In this document: positions 46,201 to 56,331 of the stretch, piece after piece
Layout: every line of letters starts with the position of its first letter
Position numbering within the stretch: the stretch's first letter is position 1
NCBI RefSeq assembly: GCF_024166365.1
Contig: NC_064837.1
Span: 77,247,553-77,311,552 of the forward strand
Length of the DNA: 64,000 bases
Source: Elephas maximus indicus
Lineage: Eukaryota > Chordata > Mammalia > Proboscidea > Elephantidae
Direction: 5' to 3'
The notes under the pieces: generated by a model
Told to the model about the DNA's origin: nothing
Seen by the model: only the letters and a program-made list of their open reading frames with translations
Database searches by the model: none
Made by a program: the position numbers and the translations under genes

Positions 46201-49200
46201 CTTACCTGTTTTTATGGCAGCTGCCTCTTCCTCCCGTACTGTTTTTTGTCTCTCTTTGGAGGGGCTTGTCACACTTGGGAGCTCAGCTCACCTGGTTGCC
46301 TTGTGATCTCATCTCTGAAATGCTCAAGAGAAGTTAAGTTTTTGTAGACTACTCGTCCGTTTCTTGTTAGGGTGGGAGCGACGTTCTCTTGAGGCTGCAG
46401 GGTTTACTCTAGTTTTCCCCTTTTCTGTATTCATAACTCCTTTCTCCGACAGTGAGAAACCTGGCTCACATTATCCTTAATGTGTAGACTCATCTGCCCA
46501 GTCCCTGTGTGTAACCGATCTGCATCACTGACATCGCCCCCTGCCACTTGTGGATACCCTCTCACCCCACTCAGGCTCTGGCACCTTGTGCTGGTGAGCC
46601 CCCTTTCCCATGAGCCTCCTCACCCCACTGGCACTCTAACCCCCCACCTCAGACCACCATCCTGCGTGGATGCTCCTCACTCCTCAGGCTGCGACACCCT
46701 CTGTCAGGCCGCACTCCCTGAGGGCATTTCCTCACCCACTCAGGCTCTGACCTTTGCCAGGCCACGTATGTGCATGGACGCTCTTCTTACTTCACTCAGA
46801 CCCTGGGCCTCCATGCCTACCGCCCCTACAGCCATTCATTCCCCACTCAGGCCCCAGCACCCTCTTCTCCTACGTGGCTGCTCCTGACTGCTCGAGCTTT
46901 GACTCCTCGCTCTGGGTAGGTCCTCCACAGATGCCTACTTCCCTCTGGCCCAGCTCATGGCTCCAGAACTGACTTGTTCAAGACAGAAAAGGAAGGGAAA
47001 GGAAGTGAAGGGCAAAGAGGAAGAGAAATAGGAAGACTCATGCACGTTTGTAGGAAAAGACTTGAGTTTTTGTATTTACTGACCATCTTTTAGTACAAGG
47101 AGCCCTGGTGGCACAGAGGTTAAGAGCTTGGCTGCTAACTAAAATGTTGGCAGTTAGACTCCACCAGCCGCTCCTGGGGAACCCTATGGGGCAATTCTGC
47201 TCTGTCCTGTAGGGTCATGTTTTAGTACAAAAAAAAAAAAAAAAAACCTAATAAATATATTTTTTAAGTTTCTGTATTTTTGTTTTTCTAACAGGCTATG
47301 AAGTTCATGGAATGGAAAAAATACCAGAAGAAGGACCAGCACTTATAATTTTTTATCATGGAGCTATTCCCATAGATTTTTACTACTTCATGGCTAAAAT
47401 TTTTATCCATAAAGGCAGAACTTGCCGAGTCGTAGCTGATCACTTTGTCTTTAAAATTCCAGGTAAACGTTTGCTATAAGTGTCCAGTTATCGTGATCCT
47501 ATTCTACGATAGTCTCCATCTCTGAGAGCTGTGTATCATTTGGAAAAACTTTTTGTCTTTTTAGGGTAATACACTTGGAACCTCAATTTGGGGATATCTG
47601 ATTAGCTTGTTAAGGTTATAAGTCTAAATATAAAAACTTTATGGCCAAAATGTTATCTAATTTATTTGTTTATTAACAGGTGTTTAGTCATTTTTCAAGT
47701 TAAACTCTGAACTTTAACTTTTAAAAAATAAGCTATAACTTTTACGAAACAAATTAAGTTATATTTTGGTATAGAAGGTAGTTGATTCTTCATATAATGA
47801 ATTTTTCCACGAGGTATTGATTTTTGGAGTTTCATTTTGCTGTAATTAGGTTTTGATTACTCTTGGTTTGATACCAAACCCAAACCAATTGCCACTGAGT
47901 TGATTCCAACTCATAGTGACCCTATAGAACTGCCCCATAGGGTTTCCAAGACCATAAATCTTTACAGAAGCAGATTGCCACATCTTTCTCCCATGGAGTG
48001 GGCTGGTAGGTTCAAACTGCCAGCCTTCCAGTTAGAAATTGAGGGCTTTAATCACCGCACCATCAGGGCTTCTTCTTGGTTTGATAGCACATCAAAATTA
48101 GTAAAAAAAAAAAAACCTAGGATATATTTTGTCTTCATATAATAATATATGCCATGTCCCACAGCATACCTGACTGGCCTGGTACACTTAACACTCTAAA
48201 GTTGAGGACCACATGGTTTTGTACCTTAAAAAAAAAAAGTCATTCTTAAATAAACTCATTGAGACTACATGTTTTTTCTTCTACCGCTAAATCACTAGAA
48301 ACAAGCCAAGAAAGTGTATAGTGTGCTTTCTGGAATTAAAAATGCAAAAGCTAACCAATCAACCAGACAAAAATCAAGCAGTGAATTAAGTAGCGTTCTA
48401 CTTCCGTGCCTGTTATAAACTGGGTTAATGCTTTGGGTATCAGTGTGTCACTAAAATGCCATTTGTACTTTGCGTATGAACTTTATAACAAATTTGGAAA
48501 CCGGAGAAAAGAAAGAAATTATAATCTCATCAACCTAACATAACTGTTTTATCTTTATTTTTCATTTACATGTTTTCCACATATTATGCAAAATGCATTT
48601 TTTTTTTAAATTTAATGCTGGCTTTAACATTTTACCATGTTCTGCAAGGAACAGTTTTAAAACGAATGGCTAAAATATTTACTTCACTAGCTTTCTCTTT
48701 TTTTTTTTTTTAATAATTTTTATTGTGCTTTAAGTGAAAGTTTACAAATCAAGTCAGTCTGTCACATATAAGCTTATATACACCTTATTCCATACTCCCA
48801 CTTACTCTCCCCCTAATGAGTCAGCCCGCTCACTCCTTCCAGTCTCTCCTTTTGTGATGATTTTGCCAGTTTCTAACCCTCTCTACCCTCCTATCTCCCC
48901 TCCAGACAGGAGATGCCAACACAGTCTCAAGTGTCCACCTGATACAAGTAGCTCACTCTTCATCAGCATCTCTCTCCAACCCATTGTCCAGTCCCTTCCA
49001 TGTCTGATGAGTTGTCTTCGGGAATGGTTCCTGTCCTGAGCCAACAGAAGGTCTGGGGACCATGACCGCTGGGATTCTTCTAGTCTCAGTCAGACTATTA
49101 AGTCTGGTCTTTTTATGAGAATTTGGGGTCTGCATCCCACTGATCTCCTGCTCCCTCAGGGGTTCTCTGTTGTGCTCCCTGTCAGGGCAGTCATCGGTTG

Positions 49201-52200
49201 TAGCCGGGCACCATCTAGTTCTTCTGGTCTCAGGATGATGTAAGTCTCTGGTTCATGTGGCCCTTTCTGTCTCTTGGGCTCATAGTTATCATGTGACCTT
49301 GGTGTTCTTCATTCTCCTTTGATCCAGGTGGGTTGAGACCAATTGATGCATCTTAGATGGCCGCTTGTTAACATTTAAGACCCCAGACGCCACATTTCAA
49401 AGTGGGATGCAGAATGTTTTCATAATAGAATTATTTTGCCAATTGACTTGGAAGTCCCCTTAAACCATAGTCCCCAAACCCCCGCCCTTGCTCCCCTGAC
49501 CTTCGAAGCATTCATTTTATCCCGGAAACTTCTTTGCTTTTGGTGTAGTCCAGTTGAGCTGACTTTCCATGTATTGAGTATTGTCCTTCCCTTCACCTAA
49601 AGTAGTTCTTATTTACTAGCTAATCAGTAAATAACCCTCTCCCACCCCCCTCCCTCCCCCCCTCGTAACCACAAAAGTATGTGTTCTTCTCAGTTTATAC
49701 TATTTCTCAAGATCTTATGATAGTGGTCTTATACAATATTAGTCCTTTTGCCTCTGACTAATTTCGCTCAGCATAATGCCTTCCGGGTTCCTCCATGTTA
49801 TGAAATGTTTCACAGATTCGTCACTGTTCTTTATCAATGCATAGTATTCCATCGTGTGAACATACCATAATTTATTTAACCAGTCATCCGTTGATGGACA
49901 CCTTGGTTGCTTCCAGCTTTTTGCTATTGTAAACAGAGCTGCAATAAACATGGGTGCGCATATATCTGTTCGTGTAAAGGCTCTTATTTCTCTAGGGTAT
50001 ATTCTGAGGAGTGGGATTTCTGGGTTGTATGGTTTTTTTTTTTATGGTAGTTCTATTTCTAACTTTTTAAGAAAACGCCAGATAGATTTCCAAAGTGGTT
50101 GTACCATTTTATATTCCTACCAGCAGTGTATAAGAGTTCCAATCTCTCCACAGCCTCTCCAACATTTATTATTTTGTGTTTTTTGGATTAATGCCAGCCT
50201 TGTTAGAGTGAAATGGAATCTCATCGTAGTTTTAATTTGCATTTCTCTAATGGCTAATGATGAAGAGCATTTTCTCATTTATCTGTTAGCTGCCTGAATA
50301 TCTTCTTTAGTAAAGTGCGTGTTCATATCCTTTGCCCAGTTTTTGATTGGGTTGTTTGTCCTTTTGTGGTTGAGTTTTAACAGAATCATGTAGATTTTAG
50401 AGATCAGGCGCTGGTCGGAGATGTCATAGCTGAAAATTCTTTCCCAATCTGTAGGTGGTCTTTTTCCTCTTTTGGTGAAGTCTTTAGATGAGCATAGGTG
50501 TTTGATTTTTAGGCGCTCCCAGTTATCTGGTTTCTCTTCGTCATTTTTGGTAATGTATTGTTTATGCCTTGTATTAGGGCTCCTAACGTTGTCCCTATTT
50601 TTTCTTCCATGATCTTTATCATTTTAGTCTTTATGTTTAGGTCTTTGATCCACTTGGATTTAGTTTTTGTGCATGGTGTGAGGTGTGGGTCCTGTTTCAT
50701 TTTTTTGCAAATGGATATCCAGTTTTGCCAACACCATTTGTTAAAAAGACTATCTTTTCCCCAATTAACTGACACTGGGCCTTTGTCAAATATCAGCTGC
50801 TCATATGTGGATGGATTTATGTCTGGGTTCTCAATTCTGTTCCATTGGTCTATGTGCCTGTTGTTGTACCAGTACCAGGCTGTTTTGACTACTGTGGCTG
50901 TATGATATGTTCTAAAATCAGGTAGAGTGAGGCCTCCCACTTTCTTCTTCTTTTTCTGTAATGCTTTACTTATCTGGGGCTTCTTTCCTTCCATATGAAG
51001 TTGGTGATTTGTTTCTCTATCACATTAAAAAATGTCATTGGAATTTGGATCGGAAGTGCATTGTATGTATAGATGGCTTTTGATAGAATAGACATTTTTA
51101 CTATGTTAAGTCTTCCTATCCATGAGCAAGGTATGTTTTTCCATGTAAGTAGGTCCTTTTTAGTTTTCTCGTAGTAGAGCTTTGTAGTTTTCTTTGTATA
51201 GGTCTTTTACATCTTTGGTGAGATTTATTCCTAAGTATTTTATCTTCTTGGGGGCTGCTGTGAATGGTATTGATTTGGTGATTTCCTCTTTGATGTTCTT
51301 TTTGTTGACGTAGAGGAATCCAAGTGATTTTTGTACGTTTATCTTACAACCTGAGACTCTGCCAAACTCTTCTATTAGTTTCAGTAGTTTTCTGGAGGAT
51401 TTTTAGGATTTTCTGTGTATAAGATCATGTCATCTGCAAGTAGAGATAATTTTACTTCTTCCTTGCCAATCCAGATGCCCTTTATTTCTTTGTCTAGCCT
51501 AATTGCTCTGGCTAGGACCTCTAGCACAATGTTGAATAAGAGCGGTGATAAAGGGCATCTTTGTCTGGTTCCCATTCTCAAGGGAAATGCTTTCAGGCTC
51601 TCTCCATTTAGAATGATGTTGGCTGTTGGCTTTGTATAGATGCCCTTTATTATGTTGAGGAATTTTCCTTCAATTCCTATTTTGGTGAGAGTTTTTATCA
51701 TGAATCGGTGTTGGACTTTGTCAAATGCCTTTTCTGCATCAATTGCTAAGATCATGTGGTTTTTGTCTTTTGTTTTATTTATATGGTAGATTACATTAAT
51801 GGTTTTTCTAATATTAAACCAGCCTTGCATACCTGGTATAAATCCCACTTGGTCGTGGTGAATTATTTTTTTGATATGTTGTTGAATTCTCTTGGCTAGA
51901 ATTCTGTTGAGGATTTTTGCATCTATGTTCGTGAGGGATATAGGTCTGTAATTTTCTTTTTTTGTGATGTCTTTACCTGGTTTTGGTATCAGGGAGATGG
52001 TGGCTTCATAGAATGAGTTAGGTAGTATTCCATTATTTTCTATGCTTTGAAATACCTTTAGTAGTAGTGGTATTAACTCTTTTCTGAAAGTTTGGTAGAA
52101 CTCTGCAGTGAAGCCGTCCGGGCCAGGGCTTTTTTTTGTTGGGAGTTTTTCGATTTCCTTTTCAATTTCTTTTTTTGTTATGGGTCTATTTAGTTGTTCT

Positions 52201-54817
52201 ACCTCTGTTTGTGTTAGTTTAGGTACGTACTGTTTTTCTAGGAATTCATCCATTTCTTCTAGGTTTGCAAATTTGTTAGAGTACAATTTTTCGTAATAAT
52301 CTGATATGATTCTTTTAATTTCAGTTGCGTCTGTTTTGATGTGGCCCATCTCATTTCTTATTCGGGTTATTTGTTTCCTTTCCTGTATTTCTTTAGTCAT
52401 CCTGGCCAGTGGTTTATCAATTTTGTTAATTTTTTCAAAGAACCAGCGTTTGGTTTTGTGAATTCTTTCAATTGTTTTTTTGTTCTCTAATTCATTTAGT
52501 TCAGCTCTAATTTTTATTTTTTTTCTTCTGGTGCCTCATGGATTCTTTTGTTGCTCGCTTTCTATTTGTTCAAGTTGTAGGGACAGTTCTCTGATTTTGG
52601 CTCGCTCTTCTTTATGTATGTGTGCATTTATCAATATAAATTGACCTCTGAGCACTGCTTTTGTTGTGTCCCAGAGGTTTTGATAGGAAGTGTTTTCATT
52701 CTCATTGCATTCTGTGAATTTCTTTATTCCCTCCTTAATGTCTTCCATAACCCAGTCTTTTTTGATCAGGGTATTGTTCAGTTTCCAAATATTTGATTTC
52801 TTTTCTCTAATTTTTCTGTTATTGATTTCCACTTTTATGGCCTTGTGGTCTGAGAAGATGCTTTGTAGTATTTTGATGGTTTCGATTCTGCAAAGGTTTT
52901 TTTTATGACCTAATATGTGATCTAGTCTAGAGAATGTTCCATGTGCACTAGAAAAAAAACTATACTTTGCAGCTGTTGGGTGGAGTGTTCTGTATAAGTC
53001 AATGAGGTCAAGTTGGTTGATTGTAGCGATTAGGTCTTCCGTGTCTCTAATGAGCTTCTTACTGGATGTCCTGTCCTTCTCCGAAAGTGGTGTGTTGAAG
53101 TCTCCTACTATAATTGTGGAGGTGTCTCTCTCACTTTTTAGTTCTGTTAAAGTTTGTTTTATGTACCTTGCAGGCCTGTCCTTGGGTGCATAAATATTTA
53201 ATATGGTTATATCTTCCTGGTAAATTGTCCCTTTAATCATTATGTTGTGTCCTTCTTTATCCTTTGCGGTGGATTTAACTTTAAAGTCTATTTTGTCAGA
53301 AATTAATATTGCTGCTCCTGCTCTTTTTTGCTTGTTTGCTTAATATATTTTTTTCAATCCTTTGAGTTTTAGTTTGTGTCTCTAAGTTTAAGGTGTGTCT
53401 CTTGTAGGCAGCATATAGACAGATCGTGTTTCTTTATCTAGTCTGAGACTCTCTGTTGCTTTATTGGTGCATTTAATCCATTTACATTCAGCGTAATTAT
53501 AGATAAGTATGTGTTTCACTAGCTTTCTCTTATGGAACATTTGGTTGCTTTCATTTTTTTCTTATAAATAATAGGATGTCGATATCTTCGCAAATTTTTT
53601 TTTCCTGTTTATGATTCATTTAATATTTTAGCATCAGTTTAGCTTGAGTTCTTCCTCACCTCCTGAATACTCTAGGTTCAGGCAAGCAGAGATCTTTAGA
53701 CTGTAAGAATTTTGGTTAGTCTGCCCAGTTTTCACCACACATCCCTGTATTTCCCAGCCTTCTGATATGTCCTAACATCATCTTACAAAGTTCCAGTTTA
53801 GAATTTGATTCAAATACTTAATCACTGACAGGATTGTTTCTTTCATCCATTAATGTTGTGATTTCAAAGGCTATATAGTATTGCAACCTAGAATTAGTTA
53901 TTTCTGAGTCAAACACCCTCACTTTAACAAAAACCCTTAATGATAATTTGCTGCTATCATGGATTTGAAAAAAATTAATTGTAGAATTTATATCATTCAA
54001 CTTTTAACTTTAACGAATATGGTGATGATCTTGCCAATTTTTAGTAGAACCATCGACTCGATGGCAGTGGTTTTTGATTTTAAGCGTAGTCAGAGTCACA
54101 TTCTTTTGAGTGGTTCTCTTTCGTGTAGGATTGATGGAAGATTAGATTTGTGATTGCTGATGGGATATCATGATTGCTGTAATAAATACTTGAGACAGTG
54201 TTTAACCATGAGCAGCAGTGGAACGAATTTTGGACTAGAAATACCTGGGTTGGAATCTCTACTCTGTCAGTTACTAAGCGTGTGACTTTGAGCAAGCTAC
54301 TTATCTCTGTAAACCCAAGTTTCCTCATCTGTAAAATGGGCGTAAAAATCCCCATTTTCCAAGTTGTTGTGAGAATTAGAATTTGAGTATATAAAATAGC
54401 CAGAAGAGTTGGTGATCCGTAAGGAGGTGGTCAGTAAGAAGTACCTAATACTTCAACAGCAATATTAATGTGTGTTAACCTTGTTTTTGCTGATTTAAAA
54501 CAAAAATAAGAGTTTACAGATTTAAGTAGAAATTGTACACTAGGTAGATTGTGATGATTTTTTGCTCTTGAGGAATTGAACAAGAAGTACTAAAGATGTA
54601 TCTTAATGCTAATTTTCTTACAGGATTTAGTTTATTACTTGATGTGTTTTGTGCTCTACACGGACCAAGAGAAAAGTGTGTTGAAATCCTGAGGAGTGGC
54701 CACTTGCTGGCTATTTCACCAGGTGGAGTTCGAGAAGCCCTCCTTAGTGATGAAACCTACAACATTGTATGGGGTAATCGGAAAGGCTTTGCTCAGGTGG
54801 CAATTGATGCAAAAGTG
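30924..54817 (+). CDS. TMEM68: TMEM68, residues 1-229 (three coding exons, partial gene)
   Basis: TMEM68 (DIESL) is an ER membrane acyltransferase of the PlsC/LPLAT superfamily that makes triacylglycerol from diacylglycerol independently of DGAT1/2; TMX1 is its reported inhibitory partner (family knowledge). The exons 325 + 168 + 194 nt give exactly 229 codons in one frame. Hydrophobic segments lie at residues 43-73; H130 and D136 sit in the motif [11 protein letters not shown]; the SPGGVREAL block is at 196-204. The human protein is about 324 residues (from memory), so the last 95 or so are encoded beyond 64 kb. All splice sites are GT-AG. It is transcribed away from TGS1. Confidence 0.95.
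31249..32120 (+). other. TMEM68: TMEM68 intron segment after coding exon 1
   Basis: AT-rich unassigned intron; no repeat recognised. Confidence 0.6.
32121..33881 (-). mobile_element. RTE-type LINE, 5'-truncated, RT domain still readable
   Basis: Minus-strand RTE. The 3' end (GTTGTTAGGTGCCATTGAG complement) is at low coordinates. RT pieces: 33541-33074 with [20 protein letters not shown] and motif A ([10 protein letters not shown]), then the catalytic box LCYADDTI with YADD at 32890-32879 intact, then 32872-32492 ([16 protein letters not shown]). Frame breaks separate the pieces. The truncation point is near 33881, where similarity to the 40-44 kb copy ends. Confidence 0.88.
33930..34150 (+). 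mobile_element. L2/MIR-type ancient repeat remnant
   Basis: Landmarks: 'gagtacttgttgtgccac' type start, TTATCACCATTTTACCCATG, GAAAACTGAGGCACAGAGAA. Strongly decayed. Confidence 0.55.
34151..34850. other. TMEM68 intron segment, no recognised feature
   Basis: AT-rich intron, no repeat or exon signature seen. Confidence 0.55.
34851..35152 (-). mobile_element. 5'-truncated L1 3' end
   Basis: Same L1 3' UTR family as 29445-30074 (ACTTTAGATGATGGTTTACA, 'ccccatgacacgtcaacactc'), broken off after CGTATCCAGGGGCT. Target duplication unclear. Confidence 0.8.
35428..35572 (-). mobile_element. AfroSINE, tRNA head truncated
   Basis: Tail complement (ACCAAACCCAGTGCCGTCGA) to CAGCTGTAGCACTTA; the last bases of the tRNA-like head are missing, i.e. 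a 5' truncation. Confidence 0.88.
35573..36605. other. TMEM68 intron segment, no recognised feature
   Basis: AT-rich intron with a T-run at 36226-36237. Open frames here carry no recognisable domain. Confidence 0.55.
36606..37340 (-). mobile_element. Old L1 3' UTR split by an AfroSINE
   Basis: Text such as 'caaaaatagtagagtccccgtgtaccc' and 'cttcacccagcttcccctgatgttaac' is the complement of an L1M-type 3' UTR. The sequence continues after the SINE (36805-36957) with a duplicated AATTAAACTGT/AATTAAGCTGT target. Confidence 0.6.
36805..36957 (-). mobile_element. AfroSINE inserted in an L1 remnant
   Basis: CACTGCCGTCGAGTCGATTC tail complement to ACCAGGGTTTCC head complement. Flanked by an imperfect 11-bp duplication. 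Confidence 0.9.
37813..38070. mobile_element. RTE 3'-end scrap followed by a MIR
   Basis: 37813-37868 is a minus-strand RTE/SINE tail (GTTGTTGTTAGTTGCCATC). From about 37875 the sense strand follows MIR: 'aaagagcatagactttggaa', then TTCCTCATCTGTGGAGGG and 'gagaaccaaatgagataac'. Confidence 0.65.
38071..39679. other. TMEM68 intron segment, no recognised feature
   Basis: 1.6 kb of intron with no repeat family or exon signature that I can name. Short open frames have no domain features. Confidence 0.55.
39680..39888 (+). mobile_element. AfroSINE with duplicated tail
   Basis: ACCCTGGTGGCATAGTGGTT head; after the first tail (GACTTGACAGCGACAGG) a second, partial tail follows (ATAGGGTTGCTATGAGTGG to CTCAACAGCAGG). 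Confidence 0.85.
41583..42500 (-). mobile_element. L1 3' end inserted in the RTE
   Basis: T-rich start, 'ggtgaaagtttacagcacaaatt' text and the AAGACCCCAAATACTGCTCA landmark of L1 3' UTRs. Flanked by diverged copies of a TCCATCTTCTTTT-like target, which reads continuously in the RTE copy at 33.7 kb. Confidence 0.85.
42537..42690 (-). mobile_element. AfroSINE inserted in the RTE
   Basis: AAACCCATTGCCATCGAGTC tail complement to GCTCTTAACTACTGCGCCA. RTE sequence (GTAGAATTCTTCAGTATTGC) resumes directly after it. Confidence 0.9.
44231..44712. other. TMEM68 intron segment, no recognised feature
   Basis: Unassigned intron with T-runs at 44326-44338 and 44553-44567. Confidence 0.55.
44713..44922 (-). 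mobile_element. AfroSINE, longer subtype, diverged
   Basis: CCAAACCTGTTGCCAGCAAA tail complement, GAGCTGTAATCCTTAGGAAG middle, TGTGCTGCCACAGCTCC head complement. Confidence 0.8.
44923..46540. other. Unclassified stretch, GC-rich from about 45.3 kb
   Basis: Base composition rises to GC-rich from about 45300. The text from about 45100 (CTGATAACTTCAACATATGG type) hints at an old retroelement 5' region, but I cannot name it. Open frames of 119-141 codons on both strands reflect low AT content, with no family features or splice support. Confidence 0.45.
46555..46930. repeat. Diverged minisatellite, about 56-bp period, 6-7 units
   Basis: A CTCACCCCACTCAGGCTCTG-like landmark recurs near 46561, 46619, 46676, 46731, 46786, 46841 and 46891, i.e. 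every 50-58 bp. Several units also share a preceding GTGGATGCTCC-like segment (46666, 46773, 46874). GC-rich; lies in the TMEM68 intron. Confidence 0.65.
47098..47219 (+). mobile_element. AfroSINE lacking its 3' tail, with TSD
   Basis: GGAGCCCTGGTGGCACAGAG head to CTGTAGGGTCATG. TTTTAGTACA flanks it at 47088-47097 and 47220-47229. The RTE-like tail (ATGAGTCGGAATCGACTCG) is absent. It ends 75 bp before TMEM68 coding exon 2. Confidence 0.88.
47295..47462 (+). CDS. TMEM68: TMEM68 coding exon 2 (residues 109-164)
   Basis: Acceptor TTTTTCTAACAG (ends 47294), donor G|GTAAAC (47463). It encodes [20 protein letters not shown] and then HGAIPID, the catalytic acyltransferase block I, with a further F/Y-rich segment and the [12 protein letters not shown] stretch. 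It follows a 16-kb intron full of RTE and SINE copies. Confidence 0.95.
47463..47860 (+). other. TMEM68: TMEM68 intron segment after coding exon 2
   Basis: AT-rich unassigned intron between the donor and a SINE insertion. Confidence 0.6.
47874..48073 (-). mobile_element. AfroSINE, longer subtype, with 13-bp TSD
   Basis: Tail complement CCAATTGCCACTGAGTTGAT, middle ACCATAAATCTTTACAGAAG, head complement ACCATCAGGGCT. TCTTGGTTTGATA flanks it at 47861-47873 and 48074-48086. Confidence 0.9.
48087..48682. other. TMEM68 intron segment, no recognised feature
   Basis: AT-rich, with A-runs at 48103-48115 and 48228-48238. Confidence 0.55.
48700..53514 (-). mobile_element. 5'-truncated LINE-1 with 17-bp TSD
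   Basis: 4.8-kb L1 on the minus strand, starting at its tail with a T-run at 48700. 3' UTR (to about 49.7 kb), ORF2 C-terminus, RT and endonuclease follow; it is cut off in the 5' part of ORF2 at 53514. TTCACTAGCTTTCTCTT flanks it at 48683-48699 and 53515-53531. It belongs to a subfamily close to the 10.6-18.5 kb element and lies antisense in the TMEM68 intron. Confidence 0.95.
51381..52400 (-). pseudogene. L1 ORF2 reverse-transcriptase domain fragment (339 aa open)
   Basis: Contains the RT finger motif [34 protein letters not shown], motif A ([13 protein letters not shown]), [12 protein letters not shown] and the catalytic box [11 protein letters not shown], where L1s usually have FADD. Separate open pieces give the endonuclease (53240-52536, VGDFNTPLS and [11 protein letters not shown]) and C-terminal parts (50994-50509, 49951-49739). 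Stops and shifts between them make the ORF non-functional. Confidence 0.88.
53532..54190. other. TMEM68 intron segment with a SINE-tail scrap
   Basis: Unassigned intron; 54050-54082 resembles an isolated AfroSINE 3' tail (CATCGACTCGATGGCAGTGG). Confidence 0.55.
54191..54450 (+). mobile_element. MIR, upstream of TMEM68 coding exon 3
   Basis: Sense-strand MIR landmarks: AAATACCTGGGTTGGAATCT, GTGTGACTTTGAGCAAGCTA, TTTCCTCATCTGTAAAATGG and GTTGTTGTGAGAATTAGAAT. Fairly complete. Confidence 0.8.
54624..54817 (+). CDS. TMEM68: TMEM68 coding exon 3 (residues 165-229)
   Basis: Acceptor TTTTCTTACAG (ends 54623), donor GTG|GTGAGT (54818). It encodes [19 protein letters not shown] and then [14 protein letters not shown], block III-like glycerol-phosphate binding in this superfamily, and ends AQVAIDAKV on a codon boundary. 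The following exon (expected to start PIIPMF) was looked for to the right edge and not found. Confidence 0.95.
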
Positions 54818-55974
54818 GTGAGTTGTGTAAGATTAATTATTAAAGTATAGTTAAAATAAAAGCTTAAATAGTGAGCAAAAGTATATGAGAATTTAGATAT
54901 TTTAATTCTTTAAAATAGCATGTTTTAATACACTTTAAAAAATAAATAATACTTAAAAAAATAGCATATATGATTCTTTATAAAGAAATACTTCATAAAG
55001 ACCAGAGAAGTACTCTTTGTTCATGGGTAGCCATCTTAAAACAATCAATCTGGAAATTTGAAAGAGTTGTAGCAAAATTTTATATTTTAGAGGTGGCTTT
55101 TTTTTCCCCGTCAGATCTGTAAAACTCTTTGTATTTCTTCAGTTATACTTTTTTTTTTTTTTGTATAAGTATAATCAGTCAAATTCCATGTATTTTAATT
55201 CTTCGGCGTAATTGAATTGGGCTCATTTTAGTGACTGGTGTTGATTGATTTAACAACATTTCTTTCATTTGTGACCAATTTATGTAACATGAGGACTCAA
55301 ATAATATGTCTTATTTTTTTTTTTTAATCAGCTACAACTGTCTAATACTGGTGTAATTCTAATACTGGTGTAATTCTAATACTGGTGTAATTTAGATATT
55401 TTTAAATGCTTAACAAATGAATTTTTCAGTAATATTAAGTGTTCCTCTGGAATTCTCTGTACTTAGTCTACTTAGTAGACTAGAGAATGTAAATGCCATT
55501 TTGTTTTTTTATTTTGCCTTTGGAAAGTATTTCCCAACTTTTTTGTTTTCGTATTGTACTTTATCTTATGAAACATTGATTACTTACGGGATGTTTCTTC
55601 TTCATTTTCTGTTTGTCTTGGTTTTAGCTTGTTTGTCAGAAAAAGAAATCATAGTACCCTTCACAGGGTCCCCCTCCCCGCCCCCCAGGCCAATTAGTTA
55701 GAGACTATAAGTAACTCAGTTTTTTTGAGTACCTGTTGCCCATCGACACCTGTCTGTACTCTTAGCTTGCCCGTCCATCTTGCAAATACAGGCTGTTGAT
55801 TAGAAAGGAAAAGATTATGGTCGACTCATTCTAATCTAAAACCAGTATTTGCAGAAGGATGGAAATTTTCTCTATTTTTTAATTGCAAAGTTATAATAAA
55901 ATAAAATGCATTGAGCTCTAGTCTCTCCTGTATATATGTATAACTCTTAGAAGTAAGTTATTGCTGTTTAAAAA
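54818..55974 (+). other. TMEM68: TMEM68 intron segment after coding exon 3
   Basis: AT-rich intron with no recognised transposon. It contains a 17-bp triplet repeat at 55341-55391 and T-runs at 55148-55162 and 55315-55325. Confidence 0.6.
55341..55391. repeat. Three perfect 17-bp tandem copies
   Basis: The unit TCTAATACTGGTGTAAT is repeated three times without a mismatch. Confidence 0.97.
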
Positions 55975-56137
55975 AAAAAAACCAAACCCGTTGCCATCAA
56001 GTTGATTGCAACTCATAGTGACTCTATAGGACAGAGTAGAACTGCCCCATCAAGTTTCTAAGGAGCGCCTGGTGGATTTGAACCGCAGACCTTTTGGTTA
56101 GCAGCCATAGCACTTAATCCCTACACCACCAGGGTCT
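55975..56137 (-). mobile_element. AfroSINE
   Basis: ACCAAACCCGTTGCCATCAA tail complement to CACCACCAGGGTC head complement. AGTTATTGCTGT before and AGTTACTGCTGT after form an imperfect target duplication. Confidence 0.88.
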
Positions 56138-56331
56138 GCAGTTACTGCTGTAGTAATGTGATTCTAACAGAAGAGTTCATGTACTTGCCCAGGTACTTAA
56201 TAATAAGCAGCATTAGATTTTCAGCAGTACTGTCCTACAGTAGACTCTCAGCTCCCTGAGGACAATGCAAGTTCCAGTGCAATGCACATTTTTCTTAAAA
56301 TGCAGAACATTTAAGCACTAGAGGAGAGGCT

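Noticed and set aside
54191..54386. Short open frames on both strands next to TMEM68 exon 3
   Set aside because: They lie in a MIR remnant and match no known protein features.
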